From the NCBI RefSeq assembly GCF_041022165.1, contig NZ_CP163302.1, forward strand, positions 868,001-932,000: a DNA stretch of 64,000 bases, in the 5' to 3' direction. Positions 26,409 to 34,404 of this stretch are shown here, piece by piece. This DNA is from Sinomonas sp. P10A9 (GTDB lineage: Bacteria; Actinomycetota; Actinomycetes; Actinomycetales; Micrococcaceae). How positions within the stretch are numbered: the stretch's first letter is position 1; each line of letters starts with the position of its first letter. The notes below the pieces were generated by a model. That model made no database searches. It saw nothing but the letters and a program-made list of their open reading frames with translations, and was not told where the DNA came from. The translations under genes were made by a program, and so were the position numbers.

Positions 26409-27220
26409 GCCGCCGTCCCCATGACCTCGTCCTTGAGGGATCCCCAGATGTCGTAGATCATCTCCCCGTACTCGGGCTGCCGGCGCAGCTCAAGCACGCT
26501 GCGGGGCCGCTCGAACGGGATGTCCACGAGCGTCTTAACGCGGCCAGGGCGTGCCGTCATGATCATGACCTGGTCGCCGAGCGTGACGGCCTCGTCGACG
26601 CTGTGCGTGATGAAGACGACGGTCTTTCGGCTCTCCTCCCACGTGCGCAGGAGTTCCTCCTGGAGGATCGTCTTGTTCTGCTCGTCCAGGGCCGAGAAGG
26701 GCTCGTCCATGTAGAACACGTCCGGGTCGTTTGCGAATGCCCTGGCGATGGAGACGCGCTGGCGCATGCCACCCGAGAGCTGGTGCGGATAGGCCTTGGC
26801 GAACTTCGTCAGGCCCGTCTTGTCGAGGTAGTGTCCGACCTGGTCCCGGATGACCGACCTCGGGGCACGCCGCATGGCAAGCCCGTAGGCGGCGTTGTCC
26901 CACACGGTCATCCAAGGGAACAGCGAATCGCCTTGGAAGACCATCGAGTTCGTCACCGGCCCGTCCGAATCCGACTTCCGGACATCGATCTGTCCCGAAG
27001 TGGGCGACTCGAGCCCGGCCAGCATGCGGATTATGGTCGTCTTCCCGCACCCGCTCGGGCCGACGATGGTGAAGAACGATCCCTCCGGTACGTGGAGGCT
27101 GACATTGTCGACGGCCGTGACGGTGCCGCTGTCAGTGGAAAACGTCTTGACGAGGTCTCTGACGGTGATCCCCGCTTCGATCGCGGGCTCCGTCGTCATC
27201 GTCGGTGCCGGTCGTGGCAT
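26405..27220 (-). CDS. ABC transporter ATPase (SsuB type)
   Basis: A 271-residue ATPase of the nitrate/sulfonate/taurine importer family. Walker A GPSGCGKTT, signature LSGGMRQRVSIARA, Walker B VFYMDEPFSALD and the switch His in VFITHSVDEA are all intact. It is the first gene of a five-gene minus-strand operon (ATPase, permease, binding protein, alcohol dehydrogenase, DMT transporter). An ATG seven codons inside (27199) is an alternative start. Its promoter region is shared with the divergent thioesterase gene and contains two operator copies. Confidence 0.94.
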   Translation of the reverse strand: MPRPAPTMTTEPAIEAGITVRDLVKTFSTDSGTVTAVDNVSLHVPEGSFFTIVGPSGCGKTTIIRMLAGLESPTSGQIDVRKSDSDGPVTNSMVFQGDSLFPWMTVWDNAAYGLAMRRAPRSVIRDQVGHYLDKTGLTKFAKAYPHQLSGGMRQRVSIARAFANDPDVFYMDEPFSALDEQNKTILQEELLRTWEESRKTVVFITHSVDEAVTLGDQVMIMTARPGRVKTLVDIPFERPRSVLELRRQPEYGEMIYDIWGSLKDEVMGTAA

Positions 27221-27359
27221 GGCATGCCCCTCTCTCGGCCGTGGAGGCCGGAAGGACGGGAAGGCCGCGTGCCCACTGCTGCGCTTCGGGCGCAGGGGGC
27301 GTGGCTGTGCAGCCTACCGCCCATCATGATCAAGGTCACAGCAGTAGTCAATAGGTTCG

Positions 27360-27372
27360 TTGGTATGACCAG
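27360..27372. promoter_or_regulatory. FadR/GntR-type operator, site F1
   Basis: TTGGT-ATG-ACCAG in the divergent region between the ABC operon and the thioesterase gene. The core TTGGTATGACC is repeated exactly at 41465. Confidence 0.6.
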
Positions 27373-27419
27373 AAAGGGCGGGGAGCGCGCTCTGGCCAAG
27401 CACTGCCTCAATTGGTAAT

Positions 27420-27432
27420 TTGGTTCGACCAA
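27420..27432. promoter_or_regulatory. FadR/GntR-type operator, site F2
   Basis: TTGGT-TCG-ACCAA, a perfect 5-bp inverted repeat with 3-bp spacer, ending 17 bp before the thioesterase ATG. It is 60 bp from F1, so both divergent units can be covered. Confidence 0.65.
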
Positions 27433-27449
27433 TTACCTAGGAGGGACCA

Positions 27450-28091
27450 ATGACTGAGAGCGAGACCCTCAGCCTCGAGGCGCCTGCACTTCCCGAGTCG
27501 CCCCAGGACAGTGCGCTGGCGGAGTTCGCGGCCGCAGCGTGCCGGAGGCTTGCTGGCGGGATCCTCGGCACTACGGGAAGCGGCCTCCGCGCCGTCATCG
27601 AGGCCGAGGTCCGGGCGCTTCAGGCGGCACTTGGAGATTCCGCCGAACTCCACGGGGTTGCCGCGAAGCATCCGCCGCGCTTTGACCGCAGGGGCCGCGT
27701 ACAGGTCCTCACGAACCCCGTCATGAGCCACCGCAACCCGCTTGCCCCGCCCCTTGTCCACCACCACGACGGTGACGAGAGCGAATTCCGCGTGACGCTG
27801 CCCCTCCAGTACCAAGGACCCCGCAACAGCCTGCACGGAGGATATGTGGCGGTGCTGCTGGACGATGTGCTGTGGCACGCTGTCCGCCAGATGGCCGCCG
27901 GAGTCAGCTTCACGCGCGAGCTGACGATCACCTACGAGCGTCCCGTGCCGCTGTTCGAGGAGCTCCGCATCATCGGCCGGGTCACGACGATCGAAGGGCG
28001 GAAGACCTTCGCCGAGGGCGAGATCATCGCCGGGGAGGCGGTGTGCGCCCGCGCCAGAGGCCTGTGGATCTCGCCGAAGTCCTCGGCGTAG
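27450..28091 (+). CDS. PaaI-type hotdog thioesterase
   Basis: A 213-residue protein whose C-terminal half is a hotdog-fold thioesterase of the PaaI group: RNSLHGGYVAVLLDDVLWHAVR is the central helix block and FTRELTITYERPVP the following strand. The N-terminal ~80 residues are an extra domain of unknown role. It would release CoA from a dead-end or product thioester. ATG 27450 follows TAGGAGGG. It is divergent from the ABC operon, with an operator just before the start. Confidence 0.88.
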   Translation: MTESETLSLEAPALPESPQDSALAEFAAAACRRLAGGILGTTGSGLRAVIEAEVRALQAALGDSAELHGVAAKHPPRFDRRGRVQVLTNPVMSHRNPLAPPLVHHHDGDESEFRVTLPLQYQGPRNSLHGGYVAVLLDDVLWHAVRQMAAGVSFTRELTITYERPVPLFEELRIIGRVTTIEGRKTFAEGEIIAGEAVCARARGLWISPKSSA

Positions 28092-28094
28092 CGC

Positions 28095-28175
28095 CATGGC
28101 AGGGGATCGGTCGAGGGACAGCTTTCACTGAGCGAAAGTGGCGGGTGTGGCAGAGGTCACAACTGGGAGCATGGC
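28095..28175. repeat. Promoter/leader repeat, copy 1
   Basis: This stretch resembles 28769-28844. Shared blocks are CCATGG, GGTCGAGGG, the TTTC-CT-N-AGCGAAAGT palindrome, a GTCAC block and CTGGGAGCATGGC in the same order and nearly the same spacing. It precedes the small two-gene unit. Confidence 0.75.
28123..28139. promoter_or_regulatory. IclR-type palindrome, copy 1
   Basis: CTTTCACT-G-AGCGAAAG, an 8-bp inverted repeat with one mismatch and a single central base. It is about 105 bp upstream of the small gene at 28244 and matches the exact palindromes at 28792 and 39110. Confidence 0.6.
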
Positions 28176-28243
28176 AGGTATCAGCGGACCGCGACCAGCT
28201 CCCGGCCCGACCGCCCAGAAGCTCCACAGAGGAGGCGGAGGCC

Positions 28244-28561
28244 ATGGTGGATGTCAGCGAAGTCGTCCATGTGTGGAGCCGCGCTGGCCACGGGAGAAAC
28301 CATGGCCGGCTGGGCCTCTACGCCCAAGCGCTCACCGCCGATCGGCCGGTCGGTCGCTATCGGGCCCTCACCGACGATCAGGAGGACCGGGCGATCCTCG
28401 CCCTCTACCGGGTGGACCGTCCGCAGGCCACCATCGCCGACCTCCACCAGATCCGGCCCCTGGCGCTGTCCGGATACAGCCAGCTGCTCCACGACCTCGC
28501 CCGCGAGGGATTCGGCCCGATCCACGAGAGCGCGGCCCTGAGGATGGGGGGGCTGTTGTGA
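28244..28561 (+). CDS. Small protein of unknown function (105 aa)
   Basis: I do not recognise this 105-residue protein. It is soluble, with a compact segment RYRALTDDQEDRAILALYRVDRP followed by QIRPLALSGYSQLLHDLAREG that looks helical. It has a strong ribosome site (GAGGAGGCGGAGG) before ATG 28244, and its stop overlaps the next start. It lies behind a copy of the P450-type operator, so it may work with the P450 system, for example as a regulator or accessory factor. Reality as a gene rests on the ribosome site, coupling and promoter, not on homology. Confidence 0.6.
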   Translation: MVDVSEVVHVWSRAGHGRNHGRLGLYAQALTADRPVGRYRALTDDQEDRAILALYRVDRPQATIADLHQIRPLALSGYSQLLHDLAREGFGPIHESAALRMGGLL

Positions 28562-28725
28562 AGCGGCGCATCCCCCGATCCGGCGGCGCGCTCCCCGGCC
28601 CCGCCTTCCCGCCGCCCCCTGGGGTGTCGCCGGTTCCCACAGCCGAGCAGGCACGAGAGGCAGACAGGCATGAGCGACTGATCCGCAAGCTCGACCAGGA
28701 AATCATCCTCCTCGACCTCCTCTGA
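28558..28725 (+). CDS. Small protein of unknown function (55 aa)
   Basis: A 55-residue protein starting with GTG inside the stop of the preceding gene (GTGA overlap). The N-terminal half is Pro/Arg-rich; the C-terminal half, EQAREADRHERLIRKLDQEI, is a charged amphipathic helix that could form a coiled coil. No family is recognised. Together with the upstream gene it fills the ~590 bp between the two copies of the promoter repeat. Confidence 0.5.
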   Translation: MKRRIPRSGGALPGPAFPPPPGVSPVPTAEQAREADRHERLIRKLDQEIILLDLL

Positions 28726-28768
28726 GGGACGCGTCCCAAACTGCCGACGTGAGTCCCAGGCACGCTGT

Positions 28769-28844
28769 CCATGGATGGGTCGAGGGGGAGTTTTCGCTCA
28801 GCGAAAGTCCCGAATATGACGGAAGTCACGGCTGGGAGCATGGC
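28769..28844. repeat. Promoter/leader repeat, copy 2
   Basis: Second copy of the element at 28095-28175, directly upstream of the ferredoxin reductase gene. The palindrome is perfect in this copy. Confidence 0.75.
28792..28806. promoter_or_regulatory. IclR-type palindrome, copy 2
   Basis: TTTCGCT-C-AGCGAAA, a perfect 7-1-7 palindrome 82 bp upstream of the reductase start. The identical 15 bp stand in front of the P450 gene at 39110. Confidence 0.75.
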
Positions 28845-28887
28845 TCCAAGCCCACCAGCCCAAGCGTCACAAGGAAGTGAAGTCGAG

Positions 28888-30132
28888 ATGTCCGAAAACG
28901 CCGTCGTCATCGTCGGAGCCGGCCACGCCGGCGTGCAGGCAGCTGTCCGCCTGGCCGAACTCGAGTGGTCCGGCCGTATCGTGATGATTGAGGAGCAGGA
29001 TGGGGCGACCTACGAGCGGCCACCCTTGAGCAAGGAATTCCTCAAGGCCGGCGCTGCCTCAGAGACTCCCATCACCCCGCTGCGCAAGGAACAGTTCTTC
29101 GCCGACAAGCGCATCGAGCGAGTGCACGGCACCGTCGTCGGGATCGACCGGGCCGCCCACCGCGTCCAGCTCGCCGACGGCACCTCGGTCGGGTATTCGA
29201 AGCTGATCCTGGCGCCGGGGTCGGCTGCCCGCTCGCTGCGGGTACCCGGTGGCGACCTCGCAGGCGTCCACCTCCTCAAGACCCGGGCCGACGCCGAGGC
29301 CCTGCGTGCAGCGCTACGACCCGGCGCGCGCGTGGTCATCGTCGGGGCCGGGTACATCGGATTGGAGGTGGCCGCTGCCGCCGCCGCGCTCGGCTGCGAG
29401 ACGACCGTCCTGGAGTTCATGGACCGCGTTATGAGCAGGGTCACCTCCGAGCCGGTCTCGCGGTTCTTCGAGCAGCTCCACGAGTCACACGGGACACGGT
29501 TCGTTTTCGGCACTGCGGTCACTGAGCTCACCGGGAACGGCCGGGTCGAGGACGTCGTGACCGCCGACGGGTCGTCCTACCCCGCGGACCTCGTCGTGGC
29601 CGGAATAGGGGTGGTCCCCAGGCAGGAGGCCGCCGAGGCCGCAGGCATCGCGGTCCGCGACGGCATCCTCGTGGACATCGAGTCCCGGACCTCGGACCCG
29701 GACATCTACGCGGCCGGCGACGCGACGCGCCTCATCCACGCAGAGGAGGGCATCGACCGCCGCCTCGAGAGCATCCAGAGCGCACAGGCCCAGGCAGGGA
29801 ACGCAGCGAACAGCATCATGGGGCTGCCCAGGGGAAAGAACGAGGTCCCCTGGTTCTGGACCATCCAGCATGGCGTGCGCCTGCAGACGGCGGGGCTGCG
29901 CCTTCCCGAGGACGAGATCGTGCTGCGGGGCAACCCCGCAGACGCGCAGTTCACCGTCCTCTACCTCCGCGACGGCCGCCTCGCGGCACTGGACACGATC
30001 GGCTCCCTGAGCGACTTCACCGCGGGCAAGAAGCTCGTTGCCCAAGGCGCCCCGATCGACGTCGACCTGGCCGCCGACCGATCCGTCAAGCTCAGCGCCG
30101 CGGTCCTCGAACCCGTGGCCCAGGACAGCTGA
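28888..30132 (+). CDS. FAD-dependent ferredoxin reductase (putidaredoxin reductase type)
   Basis: A 414-residue NAD(P)H:ferredoxin reductase of the class that feeds bacterial P450s and ring oxygenases. The FAD fold VVIVGAGHAGVQAA is at the N-terminus, ERPPLSKEFL follows, the NAD fold VVIVGAGYIGLEVAAAAAALG is at ~150 and DIYAAGDATR at ~270. ATG 28888 after AAGGAAGTGAAG is preferred over in-frame starts at 28771 and 28840. The ferredoxin gene follows 43 bp later. The P450 they presumably serve is 7.6 kb away but has the same operator. Confidence 0.94.
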   Translation: MSENAVVIVGAGHAGVQAAVRLAELEWSGRIVMIEEQDGATYERPPLSKEFLKAGAASETPITPLRKEQFFADKRIERVHGTVVGIDRAAHRVQLADGTSVGYSKLILAPGSAARSLRVPGGDLAGVHLLKTRADAEALRAALRPGARVVIVGAGYIGLEVAAAAAALGCETTVLEFMDRVMSRVTSEPVSRFFEQLHESHGTRFVFGTAVTELTGNGRVEDVVTADGSSYPADLVVAGIGVVPRQEAAEAAGIAVRDGILVDIESRTSDPDIYAAGDATRLIHAEEGIDRRLESIQSAQAQAGNAANSIMGLPRGKNEVPWFWTIQHGVRLQTAGLRLPEDEIVLRGNPADAQFTVLYLRDGRLAALDTIGSLSDFTAGKKLVAQGAPIDVDLAADRSVKLSAAVLEPVAQDS

Positions 30133-30175
30133 CAACCGACACCAGAGAATCTTGAGCACCTGAAAGGACAATGCC

Positions 30176-30511
30176 ATGACCACCGTGACCAGGACCACCA
30201 TCAACGTCGTCGACCGCGAAGGGACGGCCCGCAGCGTCGACTGGGAGCCGGGGCAGTCGCTCATGGAGACCCTCCGTGACAACGACTTCCCGATCCTCGC
30301 CTCCTGCGGCGGAACGGCCTCCTGCGCGACCTGCCACGTCTTCCTCGACAAGGCATTCACCGACACGCTCGGTCCGCGCAGCACCGACGAGCTCGAACTC
30401 CTCGAGGAATCCGAGCACTACAACCCCGACTGCTCCCGCCTCTCCTGCCAGGTGGAGGACCGCGAGCCGCTCCACGGCGCGACGGTGACGATCGCCCCCG
30501 AGGACGACTGA
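30176..30511 (+). CDS. [2Fe-2S] ferredoxin (putidaredoxin/adrenodoxin type)
   Basis: A 111-residue plant-type-fold ferredoxin carrying electrons from the reductase to a P450. The cluster ligands are SCGGTASCATCHVF (Cys-x5-Cys-x2-Cys) plus Cys in RLSCQV, the adrenodoxin spacing. It has the acidic helix DELELLEESEHY expected for partner docking. ATG 30176 follows GAAAGGA. A strong terminator follows the stop. Confidence 0.95.
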   Translation: MTTVTRTTINVVDREGTARSVDWEPGQSLMETLRDNDFPILASCGGTASCATCHVFLDKAFTDTLGPRSTDELELLEESEHYNPDCSRLSCQVEDREPLHGATVTIAPEDD

Positions 30512-30516
30512 CCCGT

Positions 30517-30550
30517 GGCGGGCGGCGCAGCGAAGGCTGCGCCGCCCGCC
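30517..30550 (+). terminator. Terminator of reductase-ferredoxin operon
   Basis: Perfect 15-bp arms 30517-30531 and 30536-30550 with a GAAG tetraloop, 5 bp after the ferredoxin stop. Confidence 0.9.
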
Positions 30551-30585
30551 ACGCGGACGGCCCGCGAAAAATTTTGGCCGAAAAG

Positions 30586-30604
30586 TGGTTCGGATGCCGA
30601 ACCA
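30586..30604. promoter_or_regulatory. MarR operator palindrome
   Basis: TGGTTCGG-ATG-CCGAACCA, a perfect 8-bp inverted repeat with 3-bp spacer, 32 bp before the MarR start codon. It is distinct from the TGGT-N3-ACCA family, although the outer TGGT and ACCA look alike. Autoregulation of the MarR gene and the following operon is the likely use. Confidence 0.75.
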
Positions 30605-30636
30605 TCCACGGAGAACGCAATGAGGGAGGGGGACGG

Positions 30637-31149
30637 ATGGGACCAGCGGCAGAGACCGAGGACACACGGGCCAGTGAGCTCGCGGCCTTGATCCGCGTCC
30701 CGGTCACGATCCTGGCCGACGCGCTCCGCCGGGCAGGGAGCTCACAGGCGCTGCCATCCGCCCAGGCCCAGACGCTGAGCCAGCTCTCTGCAGGGGAGCC
30801 GATGAGCGTTTCTGACCTTGCGGGGGCCCAGGAGCTCGCCGTATCGAGCATGACAGAGGTCGTTCAGCGGCTCGAGCGGAAGGGCCTCGTGGAGAGGGCC
30901 GAGGACCATGACGGCGACCGCCGCCGCGTCTTCGTCGCGATCACACCCGAGGGCCTCTACCGCCTCCGCGAGAGCATCGCCGCCCGCGACAGCCTGGTCG
31001 TCAAGCGGCTGGAGGGCCTCGAGGACCATGAGCTCGAGCTCCTCGCGAGGGCGGCTCCGCTCCTGTGGCGCCTCGCCCGGCTCGACCCTGAGATCTGGCC
31101 CAGAATCCCGGGCCGGCCGCCGAGGCCGCGATCGCGGGAGCTCCCGTAG
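30637..31149 (+). CDS. MarR family transcriptional regulator
   Basis: A 170-residue winged-helix regulator. The recognition region is SVSDLAGAQELAVSSMTEVVQRLERKGLVER and the wing is EDHDGDRRRVFVAITPEG. ATG 30637 after GGGAGGGGGA is chosen; a TTG at 30574 would include the palindrome in the gene. It lies 84 bp before the SDR/CoA-transferase operon and probably represses it until a pathway acid or CoA ester binds. Confidence 0.9.
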   Translation: MGPAAETEDTRASELAALIRVPVTILADALRRAGSSQALPSAQAQTLSQLSAGEPMSVSDLAGAQELAVSSMTEVVQRLERKGLVERAEDHDGDRRRVFVAITPEGLYRLRESIAARDSLVVKRLEGLEDHELELLARAAPLLWRLARLDPEIWPRIPGRPPRPRSRELP

Positions 31150-31233
31150 CGGCCTGGCCGCGATCCCTTCCGCAACGCCATCACCGGCTGCCACTCGGCA
31201 ACCACACCATCGCACGATTACAAGGAGGAAAAC

Positions 31234-32049
31234 ATGGGCATTCTGGACGGCAAGGTCGCCCTCATCACCGGCGCGAGCCGCGGGATCGGCGCCGCCATCG
31301 CCGAGGAGTTCGGCCGCGAGGGCGCGGACGTTGTCATCACCGCACGCTCGAGCAACGACCAGCCGGGGAAGCTTCCCGGAACACTCGAGGAGACCGCCGC
31401 GGCCGTCGTAGCCGCCGGCGGCCGGGCACACACCGTCGTGGCGGATCTGACCAGCGAGGCTGACCGTGAGCGCATCGTCCGCGAGGCCATGGAACGCTTC
31501 GGCAAGGTCGACATCCTCGTCAACAACGCTGCGGTCACGTTCTTCCAGGCCGGCGCCGAGCTCAAGCCGAGCCGGGCCCAGCTCATGTACGACATCCAGG
31601 TCATGGCGCCCCTGCATCTGACCCAGCTCGTGCTTCCCGGGATGCGCGAGCGCGGAACCGGGTCGATTCTGAACATCACCTCCTGGGAGTCGAAGCACCC
31701 CGAGATGCCCCCGTCCCGCTTCAACGCCAAAGGCACGACGACCGTGTACGGCATGATCAAGGCCGCCCTCGACCGCCTCACCACGGGCTTCGCCGCCGAG
31801 GTGTTCAACGACGGGATCAACGTCAACGCCCTGCGCCCCGCACGCCTTGTCGCAACTCCAGGCCCCGTCTTCCACGGCGTGCTCAAGGCGGACGACCCCA
31901 GCGCCGAGAAGCCCGAGGTCATGGCCCGCGCCGCGGTCGTGCTCTGCTCGGCGACCCCAGAGAAGGTCAGCGGAAGAGTCCTCGAATCCGAAGACGTCCT
32001 GACGCAGTGGGCGCCTACGGCACAGGGCGGGACCAGGAACCATGACTAG
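31234..32049 (+). CDS. SDR family oxidoreductase
   Basis: A 271-residue short-chain dehydrogenase. TGASRGIGAA is the cofactor motif, LVNNAAV the NNAG-like strand, ITSWES provides Ser, and the active-site pair is in TVYGMIKAA. An insertion around residues 45-60 (RSSNDQPGKLPGTLEETAA) is seen in SDRs that act on larger substrates. ATG follows AAGGAGG. It overlaps the following CoA-transferase gene by 8 bp and starts a six-gene operon. Confidence 0.9.
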   Translation: MGILDGKVALITGASRGIGAAIAEEFGREGADVVITARSSNDQPGKLPGTLEETAAAVVAAGGRAHTVVADLTSEADRERIVREAMERFGKVDILVNNAAVTFFQAGAELKPSRAQLMYDIQVMAPLHLTQLVLPGMRERGTGSILNITSWESKHPEMPPSRFNAKGTTTVYGMIKAALDRLTTGFAAEVFNDGINVNALRPARLVATPGPVFHGVLKADDPSAEKPEVMARAAVVLCSATPEKVSGRVLESEDVLTQWAPTAQGGTRNHD

Positions 32050-33235
32050 GGCACGCACAGACCCTGGGGCAGGCCCAGGAGTGGCAGCCCTGCCGCCCCT
32101 CGCGGACATCCGGTGGCTCGAGGGCATCAACGTCGTCGAAGTCACGACGGCGGTCTCCGCACCACTCGTCGGCAGGGTGCTCGCCGAGCTCGGCGCCGAA
32201 GTCGTGAAGGTCGAGTCCCGCGCCAAACCGGACGTCAACCGTGCCCGCCTGCCGCGACCCGCCGATCCGGAAGGCTTCCCAGCGCACGAGGCCTTCCAGC
32301 TCCTGCACGAGGCCAGCGCGAGCAAGCGAAGCGTGACCCTGAACCTCAAGACCGAAGCGGGCCTCGAACTCTTCCTCGACCTCCTCCACGACGCCGACGT
32401 CTTCATCGAGAACTTCGTCCCCGGCTGGCTCGACCGCCTCGGCCTCTCGATCCAAGCCCTGCGCGAACGCTTCCCGCGACTCGTGATCCTGTCAGCGAGC
32501 GGCTATGGACAAACCGGGCCGCTGCGCACCCAGCGCTCCTACGCGCCGGTCATGAGCGCCCTGGCCGGCGTTGAAGGCCTGATCGGATACGACGACGGCG
32601 AGGTGCTCGGGTGCTCTGCCCTCGCCCTCGCCGACCTCAACTGCAGCTTCTACGGGGTCTTCCTTGTGGCCGCGGCGCTCCGCGGGCGCGAGGAGACCGG
32701 CCAGGGCTGCCACGTCGACCTGTCCCAGATCGAGGCCGCCTCAACCCTGGCCGGCGAGGCCTTCGCCGAGCACGGGCTCGGGGGCACCCGCCCCCGCCCA
32801 CGCGGCAACGCGGACCCGGATGGGACCCCGTGGACGCTCATGCCTGCGAAGGCCGGACCCAGGACCGGCTGGGTCGCCGCCGCGGGCCAAGGGGACGACC
32901 TGGGGACCGACGCGCCCGGCGCTGACCGCTGGCCACGGGACGAGCTGCTCGCCCGCCTTGCCGCCCGCGGCGTCGAGGCGGCGCCCGTACTGACGCCCGA
33001 TGACGTCGCCGAGGACCCAGGCTTCGCCGCTCGCGGCTTCACCCAGAGGATCGGCCACCCGCATCCTCTCGTAGGCGAGCTCCACGTCACGAGCATCCCG
33101 TGGTACCTCGACGGCGAACTGCCCCGGGTCCGCGGGACCGCCCCCCTCCTGGGCGGGGACAACGCCGCGGTCCTGACCCGCTACCTCAGCCAAGACCAGC
33201 TCTCGACACTCGAACAACAGGGGGCACTGCGGTGA
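32042..33235 (+). CDS. CaiB/BaiF family protein, active-site Asp replaced (CoA-transferase subunit?)
   Basis: A 397-residue class III CoA-transferase homologue. The N-terminal domain is normal (INVVEVTTAVSAPLVGRVLAELGAEVVKVES). At the catalytic position the usual G-Y-D is S-Y-A (RSYAPVMSALAG, Ala at ~168), so it probably cannot form the acyl-aspartyl intermediate. The central part after ~250 is shortened and Pro/Gly-rich. It overlaps the next CaiB-type gene by 4 bp, which suggests a heteromeric enzyme in which this subunit is structural or binds one substrate, as known for two-subunit class III transferases such as BbsEF. Confidence 0.85.
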   Translation: MTRARTDPGAGPGVAALPPLADIRWLEGINVVEVTTAVSAPLVGRVLAELGAEVVKVESRAKPDVNRARLPRPADPEGFPAHEAFQLLHEASASKRSVTLNLKTEAGLELFLDLLHDADVFIENFVPGWLDRLGLSIQALRERFPRLVILSASGYGQTGPLRTQRSYAPVMSALAGVEGLIGYDDGEVLGCSALALADLNCSFYGVFLVAAALRGREETGQGCHVDLSQIEAASTLAGEAFAEHGLGGTRPRPRGNADPDGTPWTLMPAKAGPRTGWVAAAGQGDDLGTDAPGADRWPRDELLARLAARGVEAAPVLTPDDVAEDPGFAARGFTQRIGHPHPLVGELHVTSIPWYLDGELPRVRGTAPLLGGDNAAVLTRYLSQDQLSTLEQQGALR

Positions 33236-34404
33236 CCACCACAGCAGGACCTGAGAACTCCACGGCGTTCCTCCACGGAAGGGTCACAATCGAACTCGGC
33301 CGGTCACGAGCCGCTGCCTTCGCGGGCAAGCTCATCGCGGACGGCGGAGGCGAGGTCGTCGTCGTCGACGGCGCCGCGCGGCGCGCAGCGCTCACCGAGG
33401 AGGCCCAGGCCTTCTTCGACCCGTACAAGGACGTGGTCCGCCCCAGCGCTGGCCGGGACTCCGACTGGCTCGACGCCGTCCTGCTCGAGGAGCTGGTCCC
33501 ACAGGCCGACCTGATCATCACGGACCTTCCCGCGTCCGAGCTGGAGCGACGCGGCTGGGACTGGGAGTCGGTGCAGCGCCGCAATCCCGGCATCAGCCAC
33601 GTGCGGCTATCGGCCGCAGCAGGAATGGACGACGGCGGCGAGCTGACCATGCAGGCGCTGAGCGGCCTGATGGAGATGGTGGGCGACCCCAAGCGTGAAC
33701 CCCTCGCACTGCCCTACGGCATCGGCTCCCTGCAGCTGGGGCTCCACGGTGCCGCTGCCGGGGCCGCCGCGCTCGTCGCTGCGCACCGGTCGGGCCGCGG
33801 AAGGCAGGTCGAGATCGCCGGCTCGGAGGTCCTCGCGTCCTACGTCCGGATCTACGGGGCCGTGGCCTCCTACTACGGAATCCCCCTGCGCCGCGACGGG
33901 CGTCGTGCCCCTGGCTCGGGTGGCCGGTATCCGTTCGGGCTCTTCCCCTGCAAGGACGGCTACGTCGCCATGATCTGCCGGAGCCAGCGCGAGTGGGAGA
34001 GCCTGCTGGCCATGATGGGCCAGCCCGAGTGGTCCACGCGCGAGAGGTACAGGGATCTCTACGCAATCGCCATGGAGTACCCCGACGAGGTGGACGCACT
34101 CATCGCCCCGTGGCTCCTCGCGCACACGCGGGACGAGCTCCTCGACCTCGCCCAGGAGCATGCCGTCCCCGTTGCACCGGTGCGCTCGGTCGACGAGGTC
34201 CTCTCCGACCCGCAGCTGAGCGACCACCGCGGCTTCTTCGATGTGGTCCGCACCCCGGATGGCCGAGAACTGCGCATCCCGGGACGCCCCTGGGCCAGCC
34301 CCGCCCGGACGGCGCCCCTCCGCGCGGCGGCCGATGCCGCCGTCGTCCTCTCCCGCCGCGTTCCCGCGACGGTTGTCCCGAGACCAGCACAGGAGGAACT
34401 GTGA
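33232..34404 (+). CDS. CaiB/BaiF family protein, Glu at the active-site position (CoA-transferase subunit?)
   Basis: A 390-residue class III CoA-transferase homologue with GTG start. The N-terminal domain is divergent (VTIELGRSRAAAFAGKLIADGGGEVVVV). The active-site block reads GGELTMQALSG, giving Glu (~137) where Asp is normal. The C-terminal part keeps the family pattern (RYPFGLFPCKDGYVAMICRSQREWESL). Coupled by 4 bp to the Asp-less partner before it and by 4 bp to the enoyl-CoA hydratase after it. Either Glu replaces Asp or catalysis differs from the norm. Confidence 0.85.
   Translation: MTTTAGPENSTAFLHGRVTIELGRSRAAAFAGKLIADGGGEVVVVDGAARRAALTEEAQAFFDPYKDVVRPSAGRDSDWLDAVLLEELVPQADLIITDLPASELERRGWDWESVQRRNPGISHVRLSAAAGMDDGGELTMQALSGLMEMVGDPKREPLALPYGIGSLQLGLHGAAAGAAALVAAHRSGRGRQVEIAGSEVLASYVRIYGAVASYYGIPLRRDGRRAPGSGGRYPFGLFPCKDGYVAMICRSQREWESLLAMMGQPEWSTRERYRDLYAIAMEYPDEVDALIAPWLLAHTRDELLDLAQEHAVPVAPVRSVDEVLSDPQLSDHRGFFDVVRTPDGRELRIPGRPWASPARTAPLRAAADAAVVLSRRVPATVVPRPAQEEL

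Noticed and set aside
30586..30604. Counting the MarR palindrome as another GntR site because of its outer TGGT and ACCA.
   Set aside because: The half-sites are 11 bp apart instead of 3 and the inner arms are fully paired; a different operator.
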